This document shows positions 42,466-51,273 of a stretch of DNA of 64,000 nt, piece by piece (the stretch's first letter is position 1; the number at the start of each line of letters is the position of its first letter). The notes beneath the pieces were generated by a model, which saw only the letters and a list, made by a program, of their open reading frames with translations, ran no database searches and was not told the DNA's origin. A program made the position numbers and the translations under genes. Origin of the DNA: Natronomonas gomsonensis (GTDB lineage Archaea; Halobacteriota; Halobacteria; Halobacteriales; Haloarculaceae); contig NZ_JACAWU010000002.1 in NCBI RefSeq assembly GCF_013391635.1, positions 744,001 through 808,000 on the forward strand, read 5' to 3'.

Positions 42466-43050
42466 CTACTGTGAGAACCCGCTTCCGCGTAGCGTGAGTT
42501 CCTCGCGGCCGACCGACACCTCGGAGTCGAAGACCGCACGAATCGTGTTGTGCGCCTTGTCGTCGTGCATGCTCGGGTCCATCGTGAACACGCCCAGCAT
42601 GTCGCCCGAACGGATGCGTGCGGTGAACACGTGCAGGAACCTGAACATCGTTCGCAGTTCCGCGTACATCAGCGCCGTCGACACCGTCGCGAACCCTACA
42701 CGAACCGGCTTCGTGTCGTCTTCGTCGAGCAGTTTCGCGAACTCGAGGCTGATGCCCGTCAAATCGCCGGGAGAACTCAACTGCTTGACCGGCACGCCCT
42801 CGACGTCGCTGTCGTGGTTGGTGCACTCGATGACACCGAGTTGTTCGCGGGTGGCACCCCGGTCGAGCAGTTCATCGACGACGGTTCCAGCGTCCGTGTT
42901 CGTCGTGATGACGATTGCACGTTCGCCGGAGGCGGGTGTGACGGCGTCGAACAGCCGCTCGTTGGTCTCCGGCGACGGCCCGGACACCAACACGCTCGTT
43001 CCGGCGTCGAACGTCGCGAGTCCGCCGAACCCGTCGACGCGGTAGCTCAC
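42466..43050 (-). CDS. Degenerate RecA/KaiC-like protein (DUF7504-like)
   Basis: 194 residues. TSVLVSGPSPETNERLFDAV sits where a P-loop would be but lacks the GKT/S, so nucleotide binding is probably lost; the fold appears to be that of KaiC-like ATPases (AIVITTNTDAGTVVDELLDRGA, then KPVRVGFATVSTALMYAEL). This pairs with the response regulator immediately upstream (4-base overlap). I recall such proteins as DUF7504. Likely signal-transduction partner. Confidence 0.7.
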   Translation of the reverse strand: MSYRVDGFGGLATFDAGTSVLVSGPSPETNERLFDAVTPASGERAIVITTNTDAGTVVDELLDRGATREQLGVIECTNHDSDVEGVPVKQLSSPGDLTGISLEFAKLLDEDDTKPVRVGFATVSTALMYAELRTMFRFLHVFTARIRSGDMLGVFTMDPSMHDDKAHNTIRAVFDSEVSVGREELTLRGSGFSQ

Positions 43051-43649
43051 CTGTCCTCACCCCCTCCCTCGTCGGATTCGCCCTCGATGTCCCGGACCAT
43101 CGCCACGAACTCGTCGCTCTCCATCTCCGGCAGCGTCGCGTCGATCTCCGAACGCAGCTCCGAAAGCCGATTTTCGAGGTCCGCGTACTCCTCGCTCTCG
43201 GCGAGTTCCTCGTCGGGTTTCGAGGACCGAAGCGCCGCCTGCTTGGCTGACAGCGAGTACAACTCCTGTTCGAGGTCCGCGAAATCCGACCGCGAAAGCA
43301 GTCGCTGGACGGTCTCCAACAGCTCCTCGCGCTCGACGGGCTTCGTGAGATAGTCGTCGAAGCCCATCGTAATCACGTCGAAATCGGGTTCGACGGCCGT
43401 CACCATCGCCACCTTACATTCGGTGGTCTGCTCCCGCAGTTCGGCGAGCACTTCGTCGCCGCTCATCCCCGGCATCAATCGGTCCAGAAGCACCACGTCG
43501 ACCGAATCGTCGAATTGTTCGAGTGCCGCCTCACCACCCTCCGCCGTCAGAACCTCGTAGTCGTCCTCCAGCCACCGAACGTACAGTTCGATGAGCGCCC
43601 GTTCGTCCTCGACCACGAGGACCGTCGGTTTTTCATCTCCCTCGCTCAT
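43047..43649 (-). CDS. Response regulator with HalX domain
   Basis: 200 residues. Receiver domain (LVVEDERALIELYVRWLEDDYEV, phospho-Asp in VVLLDRLMPGMSGDEV, Thr/Lys in MVTAVEP..DYLTKPVERE), followed by a coiled HalX output domain (about 125-185, ELYSLSAKQAALRSSKPDEELAESEEYADLENRLSELRSEID). HalX is a haloarchaeal output with unknown mechanism. The upstream kinase is not encoded in the window. Confidence 0.92.
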   Translation of the reverse strand: MSEGDEKPTVLVVEDERALIELYVRWLEDDYEVLTAEGGEAALEQFDDSVDVVLLDRLMPGMSGDEVLAELREQTTECKVAMVTAVEPDFDVITMGFDDYLTKPVEREELLETVQRLLSRSDFADLEQELYSLSAKQAALRSSKPDEELAESEEYADLENRLSELRSEIDATLPEMESDEFVAMVRDIEGESDEGGGEDR

Positions 43650-43796
43650 TAGATATCTCGTCTTTTGGTGGGGGGCACGTATAGTTTGGCGTGGAATACG
43701 ATTGAAATACTTTGTGAGACTGTATCGAATCGGGTATCCTGAAGATTGTGTTTAAATTCACAAACATGAACTCATAAGGATTTATTTTAACCTAAG

Positions 43797-45386
43797 TCAC
43801 AAAGCACAATCAGAATTCACAGACTTTGTTTGAGAGTCTGGCTGATTTCCGGTTGATATAACTATGAGTTCGATTTTATAATCATTGTCACACGAGTCTT
43901 CCCCTCTCGGGTCTTCAAGACGAGTTGTTTCCGGCCCCTGCTGAGTAACATCTCCGAGACTGTATTCTGCACTATCAACGATTCGACCGTCACTACTGGT
44001 ACCAGTATCGTCAACCATCCGCAGTTCAACCGTATCTAAGAATATATTTGGTACTGCATTCCCATCGAAATCGACTTCCCAATCTACATCAAAGGCAGCA
44101 GTTCCGTTTCCTGGAATAATTACTAGGAAGTTTCCACTATCGCTCTCATCCGTGATATCCATTTGGTCGATATTCGGCTCAGGTCCTTGAGGGATACTTG
44201 AGGAAACTACTTGCAGCTCGTACTGCAAGTCTTGGGTCCTATTCCGGTCAAAACCATAGCCTGCATTCGCAGGATTACCCTCATAACTGGCGTTTACTTG
44301 GACAGTCCCAAGCGTTGGTGGGGCATTGAATTGTACTTCTGCACGACCCTCCGAATTAGTCGTGACCTCTACATTCGTGACAGAATTCGGACCGAGAGTA
44401 CCATCAGAAACAGAGATATTTACTTTTTCACCACGAACAGGATTATTGTATTTATCTCGGATTTCAATGGATAGGTCGGAAGCCTGGTCTCGTGGGACCG
44501 TTGTGTCGCCAGGCTTAGCATTAATCAGATATTTCGGGTTAGGCTGATTAACCCCACTACCAACACCGATTTTCGGCATTCGAAGTGTGTACCGATTTAC
44601 GCCCGGATCAAGGTCAATGATGACGGTCGTGTTCGACTCATTGCGGACACCGAGAACGTTCCCATTCTGTATCTCGTCGTCGAGGATTTCTTCCCACTTC
44701 TCTTCGGACAGTCGAGTCGGGAGGCGAATGGTCACGTTGTCCGAACTGTTTGGTGCCACGGTCACCGTCCGTGCTGGTGCACTCGTCGGGCGTGTATCGA
44801 CCGACACCGAACTGGCCGACGAACGGGACAGATTCCCGGCAAAGAACATGAGATTGATGCTGTTCCCACTGACGACGCTCCCGCGGTTCTCAATGATTTG
44901 TTCGTCGCCGAAATCATTGTACAGTACGCCGTATTCGAGGTGTGTCGTCGGCGCGTTATTGTACTGATTGTACGCGGGGTCGTACTGGATGCGCTTCGTC
45001 GAGAGGTTCGCCGTCGAACCGTTGATGTACTTTCGGACGGTCGGGTCCGTCGCAGTAATATTCTCGACTGTCGCGTTACGCTTGTCGACCGTGCTTATCC
45101 TCCCAGCGGGGTTTCTCGGGTTGAAGAACAGCAATCGACTCGGATAGGTTGTTCCGGTTCGAACACCGACGGATTCAGATGTTCCTTGCGCCCCGGTCCG
45201 GGAGGCGCCTTCAAGCAATCCAATCATGTCGCTTTGGAGCTCCTGATTGTGGTTGTACTCGACCTCCTCGTTCGCCGCCGGTATTGCTGTGGTCTGGAAC
45301 ACAGCCAACAGCGCGACGAACAGTCCGAACACCAGTATCGCGCCAACGACTTCCGATACACCTCTGTTGTCTGTTGTGAACTTCAT
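43797..45386 (-). CDS. Large type IV pilin-like protein with Ig-like region
   Basis: 529 residues. DNRGVSEVVGAILVFGLFVALLAVF at 6-30 is a class III/archaeal pilin N-terminus with the helix for assembly and a likely PibD cleavage site. The large extracellular part contains a Big_1-like beta module (SIEIRDKYNNPVRGEKVNISVSDGTLG..VTTNSEGRAEVQFNAP). Most archaeal pilins have 120-200 residues, so this is either a minor/tip pilin or an adhesin. The C-terminal half is clearly AT-richer than the N-terminal half. Follows pilC by 4 bases. Confidence 0.8.
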   Translation of the reverse strand: MKFTTDNRGVSEVVGAILVFGLFVALLAVFQTTAIPAANEEVEYNHNQELQSDMIGLLEGASRTGAQGTSESVGVRTGTTYPSRLLFFNPRNPAGRISTVDKRNATVENITATDPTVRKYINGSTANLSTKRIQYDPAYNQYNNAPTTHLEYGVLYNDFGDEQIIENRGSVVSGNSINLMFFAGNLSRSSASSVSVDTRPTSAPARTVTVAPNSSDNVTIRLPTRLSEEKWEEILDDEIQNGNVLGVRNESNTTVIIDLDPGVNRYTLRMPKIGVGSGVNQPNPKYLINAKPGDTTVPRDQASDLSIEIRDKYNNPVRGEKVNISVSDGTLGPNSVTNVEVTTNSEGRAEVQFNAPPTLGTVQVNASYEGNPANAGYGFDRNRTQDLQYELQVVSSSIPQGPEPNIDQMDITDESDSGNFLVIIPGNGTAAFDVDWEVDFDGNAVPNIFLDTVELRMVDDTGTSSDGRIVDSAEYSLGDVTQQGPETTRLEDPRGEDSCDNDYKIELIVISTGNQPDSQTKSVNSDCAL

Positions 45387-45390
45387 TGTT

Positions 45391-47415
45391 CTAGATGAGG
45401 ATGAACACACTGAGCGTGAGCACCGCCAGTATGATACTGAACTTCAGCCCGGCGAGGACGTTGTTCTCCGCGAGTTTCCCTGCGAGAAGCCCGCTGCCGA
45501 TGCCCTGAATCAGTGCCGAGTGGAAGAACACCGTCCGGTAGATGTCGACCGGAACGTCGCCGACTGAAAGCGGCGTGCCGGCCGCACCGCCGGCCTGCTC
45601 GCCCGCTGGCGGTGCAGTATCGGCCAACTGACCAATGGGTGTCAAATAGCTCGTATCGAGCATGACGATGACCGCGAGGTACACGAGGAAACCGATGATG
45701 ACGATGGCCGTGTAGGCACCCATCTCGCTGCGGCGCTTCCGTTCGATTTGATACCGGTTTCGGGTGTCCTCGGCGGCGATGGAGATGATTTTCGAGAGGT
45801 CACTGGAGGAGTGATTGCCCTTCGCGATGAGCTTCATCGTCCGAGTGACCTGCGGAACCTTCAGGCGGTTGGCGAACTCCAACAGCGCCCGTTCGATGTC
45901 GCCGTTCCAGCGGATGTCGTTGCGAACCTTCCGGAGTTCATCGGAGAGGGCGCCCTCGGACCACCGCGAGACGAGGTTCAAGGCGTCGACGAGTCGAATG
46001 CCCATCTGGTTCGCACTCGAGAGGATGTTCAGCGTGTCGGGGAACCGCTCTGCGATTTTCTTCTCGCGGCGACGCTGACTCTCGTAGAACAGCGTCAGCG
46101 GCACCGACGCGATGAGGAACGGCACGACGAACAGTCCGATGGTCGCCCGAATCGGCACCTCGAGGATGCCCTCGATGGATGCCGGGACGGCACCGGAAAC
46201 GAAGGCGAAGCCGACCGCCAGCAGTGCAATCGGGACCGTCACGAGGAGCGACAGCAGGGGGTTCCGGTCCCGAATCTGGTCGATGGGGTTGTACAGCATC
46301 TCGAGGCGTTCGTCGCGTTGCTTCTTCTGTTCGTACGTCTCGTACTGTGGGTCTTCGGTGACGCGGGGACTCCACTCGCGGTCGAATTCGACGTCTTCGA
46401 TTTCGAGTTCGTCGGTATGTTCGGCGTAGGGCTTCGAGAGGATGTCGACGGCCGCGAGGAAGCCGAGCATTCCCAACGGGAGGCCGACGTAGACGAGGAA
46501 GTACGTCTGCAACAGCGCCTGTCCGCCCAGCAAACTGATGACGAGAAGCGTGACAATGAGGAACAGCGGTGCGGCGACGAAGGCGACGACGAAAATCTCG
46601 GAGAGAATCGACAGCGTTCCGAGGAAACTGTCCTGTTCGTCGCGGGCCTCGTCCATGTACGTCTCGGCTTCGTCTTCGAGGAACACCGAGAACTCGCTGC
46701 CCGAGTCCAGCACGGAAATCATGTCGTCGAGGAACTGTTCGAGGTTCTCCGACGGCGTGAGGTTGCGGGCGTCACGCAGCGCCGTAAAGAGGTCGTTGCC
46801 GAACAGTTCCACGTCGCGAACGACCATGTCGAACTCGTTGGACACTTCGCCGTACACCTCGTCGGCTTCGGCGAGTTCCTTGATGACCTCGAAGGTGTTC
46901 ATCCCGCCGTAGCTCAGCGCGTACATGTAGACGATGGCGTGCGGGAGCAGGATGTTGATGCTCCGTTCGCGCGTGCTCGTCCGCATGCGGGGGTAGTAGT
47001 ACCCTGTCGCGAACGCACCGCCAGCGAACAGCCCGACGGAGAAGACGACGACTGCGATGCCGAGGAGGGCCTGAAACACTGGCTCGGTGACGCCGAGTTG
47101 AGAGAACCCACCGAGGAACGCCAACTGGACGCCGAGCAGTGCGCCGAGGAACAGTCCGACGGCGGCCGCGATGAAGGTGTAGCCCGTGATGCGGGTGAGG
47201 TAGATGTCGTAGGTGTAGCCCATCCGCGCCTGATTGAGCCACCGCTGGAGGTCACGGAACCGTTCGGGATGGGTGAGAAACCACGTCCGCAGGTAGCCGT
47301 GTTGGTCGCGGAGTCGCTCCTTGTCGGCCTCCGAGAGGTCGTGACGTTCCGGGAAGTACTGCTCGAGTTCGTAGTCCGGAATCGGCGTCGCGTCGTCGAT
47401 GTTTCCCTGGCTCAT
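45391..47415 (-). CDS. pilC: Type IV pilus assembly membrane protein (TadC/PilC)
   Basis: 674 residues with ~9 hydrophobic segments; two T2SSF repeat domains, each a helical bundle: VKELAEADEVYGEVSNEFDMVVRDVELFGNDLFTALRDARNLTPSENLEQFLDDMISVLDSG and ERFPDTLNILSSANQMGIRLVDALNLVSRW. The platform protein for pilin polymerisation, working with the ATPase encoded immediately upstream (4-base overlap). Confidence 0.93.
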   Translation of the reverse strand: MSQGNIDDATPIPDYELEQYFPERHDLSEADKERLRDQHGYLRTWFLTHPERFRDLQRWLNQARMGYTYDIYLTRITGYTFIAAAVGLFLGALLGVQLAFLGGFSQLGVTEPVFQALLGIAVVVFSVGLFAGGAFATGYYYPRMRTSTRERSINILLPHAIVYMYALSYGGMNTFEVIKELAEADEVYGEVSNEFDMVVRDVELFGNDLFTALRDARNLTPSENLEQFLDDMISVLDSGSEFSVFLEDEAETYMDEARDEQDSFLGTLSILSEIFVVAFVAAPLFLIVTLLVISLLGGQALLQTYFLVYVGLPLGMLGFLAAVDILSKPYAEHTDELEIEDVEFDREWSPRVTEDPQYETYEQKKQRDERLEMLYNPIDQIRDRNPLLSLLVTVPIALLAVGFAFVSGAVPASIEGILEVPIRATIGLFVVPFLIASVPLTLFYESQRRREKKIAERFPDTLNILSSANQMGIRLVDALNLVSRWSEGALSDELRKVRNDIRWNGDIERALLEFANRLKVPQVTRTMKLIAKGNHSSSDLSKIISIAAEDTRNRYQIERKRRSEMGAYTAIVIIGFLVYLAVIVMLDTSYLTPIGQLADTAPPAGEQAGGAAGTPLSVGDVPVDIYRTVFFHSALIQGIGSGLLAGKLAENNVLAGLKFSIILAVLTLSVFILI

Positions 47416-49325
47416 TCTGTGTCTTCGAGGTCGCCGGGCTCTAAGGTGCCCTCGTTGACCATCTTCAGCAGTTTCTCCTTGTTGCTCCCGAACATGTGAA
47501 TCGCGCTCGTGACCTCGTTGTAGCCGGAGATGTCGTTGTCGACGAGATACTGGAGGAACTCACGGCGCTGGCGGAGTTCCTCGGCCAACTCCCGGCCGCT
47601 CCAGCCTCGGTCGTCCGCGATTTCCTGTAGCACCTGGGAGTTGTTCACTCGCTGGATCGTGTCAGAATCGGCGTCGCGTGCGAAGATGTCGATAGCGCGA
47701 ATAGACTCCTCGGCGTCGCTGCCGGGGAGGATTTCGGTGACGCCGTCGTTGCGCCGGACGCGGTCGCCGTCCTTGAACGTCTGTTTCTGGACGGAGATGA
47801 TGTCCAGCTCCAACACCATCTGGGCCGGAACGTTGAGCGGCTTGTTTTCGAGGCGGTTCAACACGCCCTCGACGCTTTCGGCGTGAATCGTCGTGTAGGC
47901 GGTGTGGCCCGTCCCGATGGCCTGGAAGAACGTGAACGCGACGTTCTGCTCGGTTCGAATCTCACCGACCAGCAGGTACTCGGGGCGCTGTCGGAGTGCG
48001 GCCTGCAGCAACTCGTACATCGACACTTCGCCGCGGCCCTCGGAGGTGATGGACTCCCGCGTGAGGCTCTGGACCCAGTTGTCGTGCGGGAGCGTGATTT
48101 CGCGGGTGTCCTCGATGGAGACGACTTTCGCGTCCTCGGGGACGAACATCGAGACGGCGTTCATCGAGGTCGTCTTCCCGGATCCGGTGCCGCCCGAGAA
48201 GATGAGCGAGCGGTTGTTCTCGATGGCGAGCCAGAAGTACGCCATCTGCTCGACGGAGAACGTCCCGCGTTCGACGAGGTCGACGGGCGTGAAGGGGATG
48301 TTGGCGAACTTCCGGATAGTGAAGTTCGACCCCCGGGTCGCCACGTCCGACCCGAAGGTCAACTGCACGCGGGAACCGTCGGACAGCGTCCCGTCCATCA
48401 GCGGTTCGGAGACCGACACCTGCTCGCCTGCGCGTTGGGCGAGTCGCAGCGCGAACGATGAGAGCCGCTGTTTGCCGAAGGTGATGTTCGTCGGCATGTC
48501 GCGGTGTTCGGCGTGGTAGACGTAGACGGGGATGTCGATACCGTCACAGGAGATGTCCTCGATGTTGGGGTCCCGCATCAGCGGGTCGATACGACCCAGG
48601 TGGACGAAGTCCCGCAGGAGGTAGTATTTGAGCTTCAGAAGCGAGCCGTCCTCGATGGTCGCGGCGGCGTGGTCTGAGATGATTTCCTTTGCCTTCTCCT
48701 CGAAGATGGCCTCGCGGTCGTCGTCGGCCTCCAGGTCCTGATACATCAGGCTGTTTCGGAGAATCTTCACGAGGTCCTCGCGGACGTACTCCTCGAACTC
48801 CGTCAGTTCTGGCTCGTGGACGTGGTATCGGAGCCGTTCTTCGTCGTCACGCCGCAGGATGGAGACGTACGCGTAGGGCTTGTTGACCCACAGCCGCTCG
48901 ATTTCCTCGTGGTTGTCGAGATACGAGAAGTCGAAGAACTGGCCTTTGATGAACTCGACGTCCGGTCGCTCGGCGAACGATTCGTCGATGTCCGCCGTCT
49001 CGAAGTGCTCGTGGACTTCCCGAAGAATCTCGCCCTTTATCGGGTGGTCGGAGACGATTTGTCTGTCTTCCTCGCGCGGACGGCGGGCCTCGGCGACAGC
49101 CGGAGAGTTCTCTCCGGTGTCTGACTCGACTGACGACGCTTCGCCCCCCTCGTCCGTCGCGTCGGCCGCCCCCTCCTCGGAAGCCGACTCTTCGGGTCGT
49201 TCCGTCGTTTCGTCGTTCCACTCGAACTCCTCGACCTCGCCGTCCGAGGAGTCGCTATCACTGCTCACGGTTCCTCCGTCTGTCGCCGGTGTGTCGGCCG
49301 GCGAACCGTCGTTTTCGTCCCCCAT
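47412..49325 (-). CDS. pilB: Type IV pilus secretion ATPase (PilB/VirB11-like)
   Basis: 637 residues. The first ~110 residues are a Ser/Glu/Asp-rich leader, then an N-terminal domain and the GspE ATPase core with Walker A SGGTGSGKTTSMNA (~373), the Asp box (VSIEDTREITLPHDN), Walker B (YLLVGEIRTEQ) and the His box (GTGHTAYTTIHAES). Powers pilus assembly. In an operon pilB-pilC-pilin, likely one of the two pilus systems of this strain. An inverted repeat TGGTCC/GGACCA (49405-49419) lies ~80 bases upstream. Confidence 0.94.
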   Translation of the reverse strand: MGDENDGSPADTPATDGGTVSSDSDSSDGEVEEFEWNDETTERPEESASEEGAADATDEGGEASSVESDTGENSPAVAEARRPREEDRQIVSDHPIKGEILREVHEHFETADIDESFAERPDVEFIKGQFFDFSYLDNHEEIERLWVNKPYAYVSILRRDDEERLRYHVHEPELTEFEEYVREDLVKILRNSLMYQDLEADDDREAIFEEKAKEIISDHAAATIEDGSLLKLKYYLLRDFVHLGRIDPLMRDPNIEDISCDGIDIPVYVYHAEHRDMPTNITFGKQRLSSFALRLAQRAGEQVSVSEPLMDGTLSDGSRVQLTFGSDVATRGSNFTIRKFANIPFTPVDLVERGTFSVEQMAYFWLAIENNRSLIFSGGTGSGKTTSMNAVSMFVPEDAKVVSIEDTREITLPHDNWVQSLTRESITSEGRGEVSMYELLQAALRQRPEYLLVGEIRTEQNVAFTFFQAIGTGHTAYTTIHAESVEGVLNRLENKPLNVPAQMVLELDIISVQKQTFKDGDRVRRNDGVTEILPGSDAEESIRAIDIFARDADSDTIQRVNNSQVLQEIADDRGWSGRELAEELRQRREFLQYLVDNDISGYNEVTSAIHMFGSNKEKLLKMVNEGTLEPGDLEDTE

Positions 49326-49593
49326 TTAGCTCGAACCTACGTGTGCCGTTTTTGTGTATCATCATTAGTGTTATACCGGGTTTGTACGGGGCTACTTATG
49401 TGGCTGGTCCTTGGGACCACGTCTCAGAGTCTCACGGGGAGTGTCATCGGGACGCGACAGAGACGTGTGTTAACTCAGGCCTAAAAGCGAACGGTGTTAT
49501 TACTGACGCACGAAACGAACAGTGAATCTACCGAAAGTTTTCATCAGAGATCGGCCACGGTTCGGCGGATACCGGGTGTCGATACCGCGAAAG

Positions 49594-50022
49594 TCACGCG
49601 TCGAGGCCGACGGTCATCACGGGAACGGGTGACTGCTCGACGACTCGCTGGGAAACGCTGCCGACGATGTTCCGCTCGTAGCTCCCGCCGCTGGTTCCCA
49701 TCACCACGAGGTCGATATCGGCCTCGTCGATGTAATCGAGGATGGCCGAAGACGGGTTGCCGACATCGACGTCCGACGCCGTTTCGATTCCGTGTCCGTC
49801 CGCCGTAGTCACGGCCTCATCGACTGCGGCAAGCGCCTCCTCTTCCAGTTCACGGCGAACGGTTTCGACGCGGTCGTTGTCGAGGGTCAGAAACGCGCGG
49901 TCGTCGACGACGGATAGCACGTGAAGCGTCGCATCCCGCGTCTCGGCGATATCGAGTGCGTACTCCAGTACCTTTCGGGAGTGGTCGGTGCCGTCCGTTG
50001 GAAAGAGAATCCGGTCGAACAT
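49594..50022 (-). CDS. Universal stress protein (UspA family)
   Basis: 142 residues: MFDRILFPTDGTDHSRKVLEYALDIA, then LVVMGTSGGSYERNIVGSVSQRVVEQSPVPVMTV, with the G-x2-G-x9-G-S ATP-binding motif. Start at 50022; a TTG one codon upstream is unlikely. The promoter contains a perfect palindrome (next entry), so this gene is probably regulated. Confidence 0.92.
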   Translation of the reverse strand: MFDRILFPTDGTDHSRKVLEYALDIAETRDATLHVLSVVDDRAFLTLDNDRVETVRRELEEEALAAVDEAVTTADGHGIETASDVDVGNPSSAILDYIDEADIDLVVMGTSGGSYERNIVGSVSQRVVEQSPVPVMTVGLDA

Positions 50023-50033
50023 CAACAGTAATA

Positions 50034-50057
50034 CCGAAACGTTTCGGATACATAAGT
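50034..50057 (-). promoter_or_regulatory. UspA promoter with perfect 14-bp palindrome
   Basis: CCGAAACGTTTCGG (50034-50047) lies between a TATA-like CTTATGTAT (about 50049-50057, minus strand) and the ATG at 50022. A repressor bound here would block initiation. Confidence 0.6.
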
Positions 50058-50240
50058 CCGCCGTGAACCCGCCGACACGGACGTGCTAGCGTGGTTCTCG
50101 GTGACAAAGTGATGACTCGCTGTTGAGCGCAGGAACTGCATTCGCGGGTCGCTCGACTGTACGAGGCGCGACCAGAGGGAGCACCTCGCTATCGCTCCCC
50201 GTTCATATTCTCGAGGCCTCACTACGTTCGGCCTCGCTAT

Positions 50241-50284
50241 GCGCCGGCCGGGAGTGAGAAAACGCGAAGCGTTTTCGAACTACG
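50241..50284 (-). repeat. Extra tRNA-Gly 3'-end unit with the shared hairpin module
   Basis: GCGCCGGCCGGGA (50241-50253) repeats the last bases of tRNA-Gly (50308-50320). It is joined to a hairpin module (50250-50284) GAAAACGC-GAA-GCGTTTTC flanked by GGGAGTGA and GAACTACG. The module equals 38684-38718 next to tRNA-Arg in 34 of 35 positions by eye. Confidence 0.8.
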
Positions 50285-50306
50285 GGCGGCGCGCGACCGC
50301 AGGGAG

Positions 50307-50377
50307 TGCGCCGGCCGGGATTTGAACCCGGGCCATGAGCTTGGAAGGCTCAGGTCCTGCCACTAGACCACCGGCGC
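50307..50377 (-). tRNA. tRNA-Gly (TCC)
   Basis: 71 nt. Acceptor GCGCCGG/CCGGCGC with discriminator A; anticodon stem TGAGC/GCTCA around loop CTTCCAA gives TCC for the GGA codon; T arm CCGGG-TTCAAAT-CCCGG. No encoded CCA. Followed by a partial 3'-end repeat. Confidence 0.96.
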
Positions 50378-50564
50378 TCACTTCGTTCGCGCCGAGACTC
50401 GCGGTTCCGACGGAACCGCTCACCATCGGCGCACTCGATACCCCACAACGGGGCGTATCTGGACCTATATCCGCCACCCCCTAAGGAGTTTTCCGTTCCA
50501 ACCGACTACCAATACCGGTTTGGGGACGGCAAACATGTTGTCCGTATGACTGTCCTCGTCACTG

Positions 50565-51200
50565 TCACGCTGGTGTGACGACGGCGTAGCAGTTCCCACT
50601 CGAAATCCGCGAGTCGACGACTTCGAGGTCGCTCGCCGCAATGTCGGCGTCGAACTCCGTTGGCGCATAGATGTGATAGAACCGCGGGACGGTCTCCCCG
50701 CCGGGGAGCGTCCAATCCACATCCGTATCGAACCCCTCCGTGGCGTCGGCGGAGGCATCGAAGGCGTCGTGGGCGGTACTCCACGCGCTCACGAGCGCCT
50801 CACCGTCCTGAATGAGGATGCGCGCCACCTCGTCGAGGCTCTGTCGGCGCAACTCCCGCGTGGGAAGGTGATGCAGCGTCGCGACGTACACCGCCAACTC
50901 GGCGCAGTCGTCGGTCAGAGGGAGCGCCGAGGCGTCACCGGCGAGAAACGACCCCTCCGGCGCCCGCTCCCGAGCGAGGCCGAGCAGTCGCCGGCTCACG
51001 TCGACGCCGACCACCGTCTCCGCGTGGTCGGCCAAAAGCGCCGTGTGCCGGCCGTTTCCACAGCCGATATCGACCGCTCTGTCGGCGTGGCGGCCCGCAC
51101 AGAAGGATTCGACCTCCGGCCATGGGTACTCCCGGGTCGCCGCGAAGTGGTCGGCGATTCGTTCGTACGTCGCCCGAACCGCCGCCCGGTCGTCGTCCAT
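50565..51200 (-). CDS. Class I SAM methyltransferase, Trm9/ALKBH8-like
   Basis: 211 residues from the ATG at 51200. YERIADHFAATREYPWPEVESFCAG, motif I AVDIGCGNGRHTALLA (~43), TVVGVDVS, LPLTDDCAELAVYVATLHHLPT, ending in VPRFYHIYAPTEF and SGNCYAVVTPA. This end and the YPWPEVESF start are typical of Trm9/ALKBH8 enzymes that methylate the wobble uridine of tRNA. It reads toward tRNA-Gly(TCC) on the same strand. Confidence 0.8.
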   Translation of the reverse strand: MDDDRAAVRATYERIADHFAATREYPWPEVESFCAGRHADRAVDIGCGNGRHTALLADHAETVVGVDVSRRLLGLARERAPEGSFLAGDASALPLTDDCAELAVYVATLHHLPTRELRRQSLDEVARILIQDGEALVSAWSTAHDAFDASADATEGFDTDVDWTLPGGETVPRFYHIYAPTEFDADIAASDLEVVDSRISSGNCYAVVTPA

Positions 51201-51273
51201 ACCGCGCGTTCGACGAGGACACACAAGAGCGCGACGGTGAACGGTTCCTCTCCCGACAGCGCGGGATAGCGAC

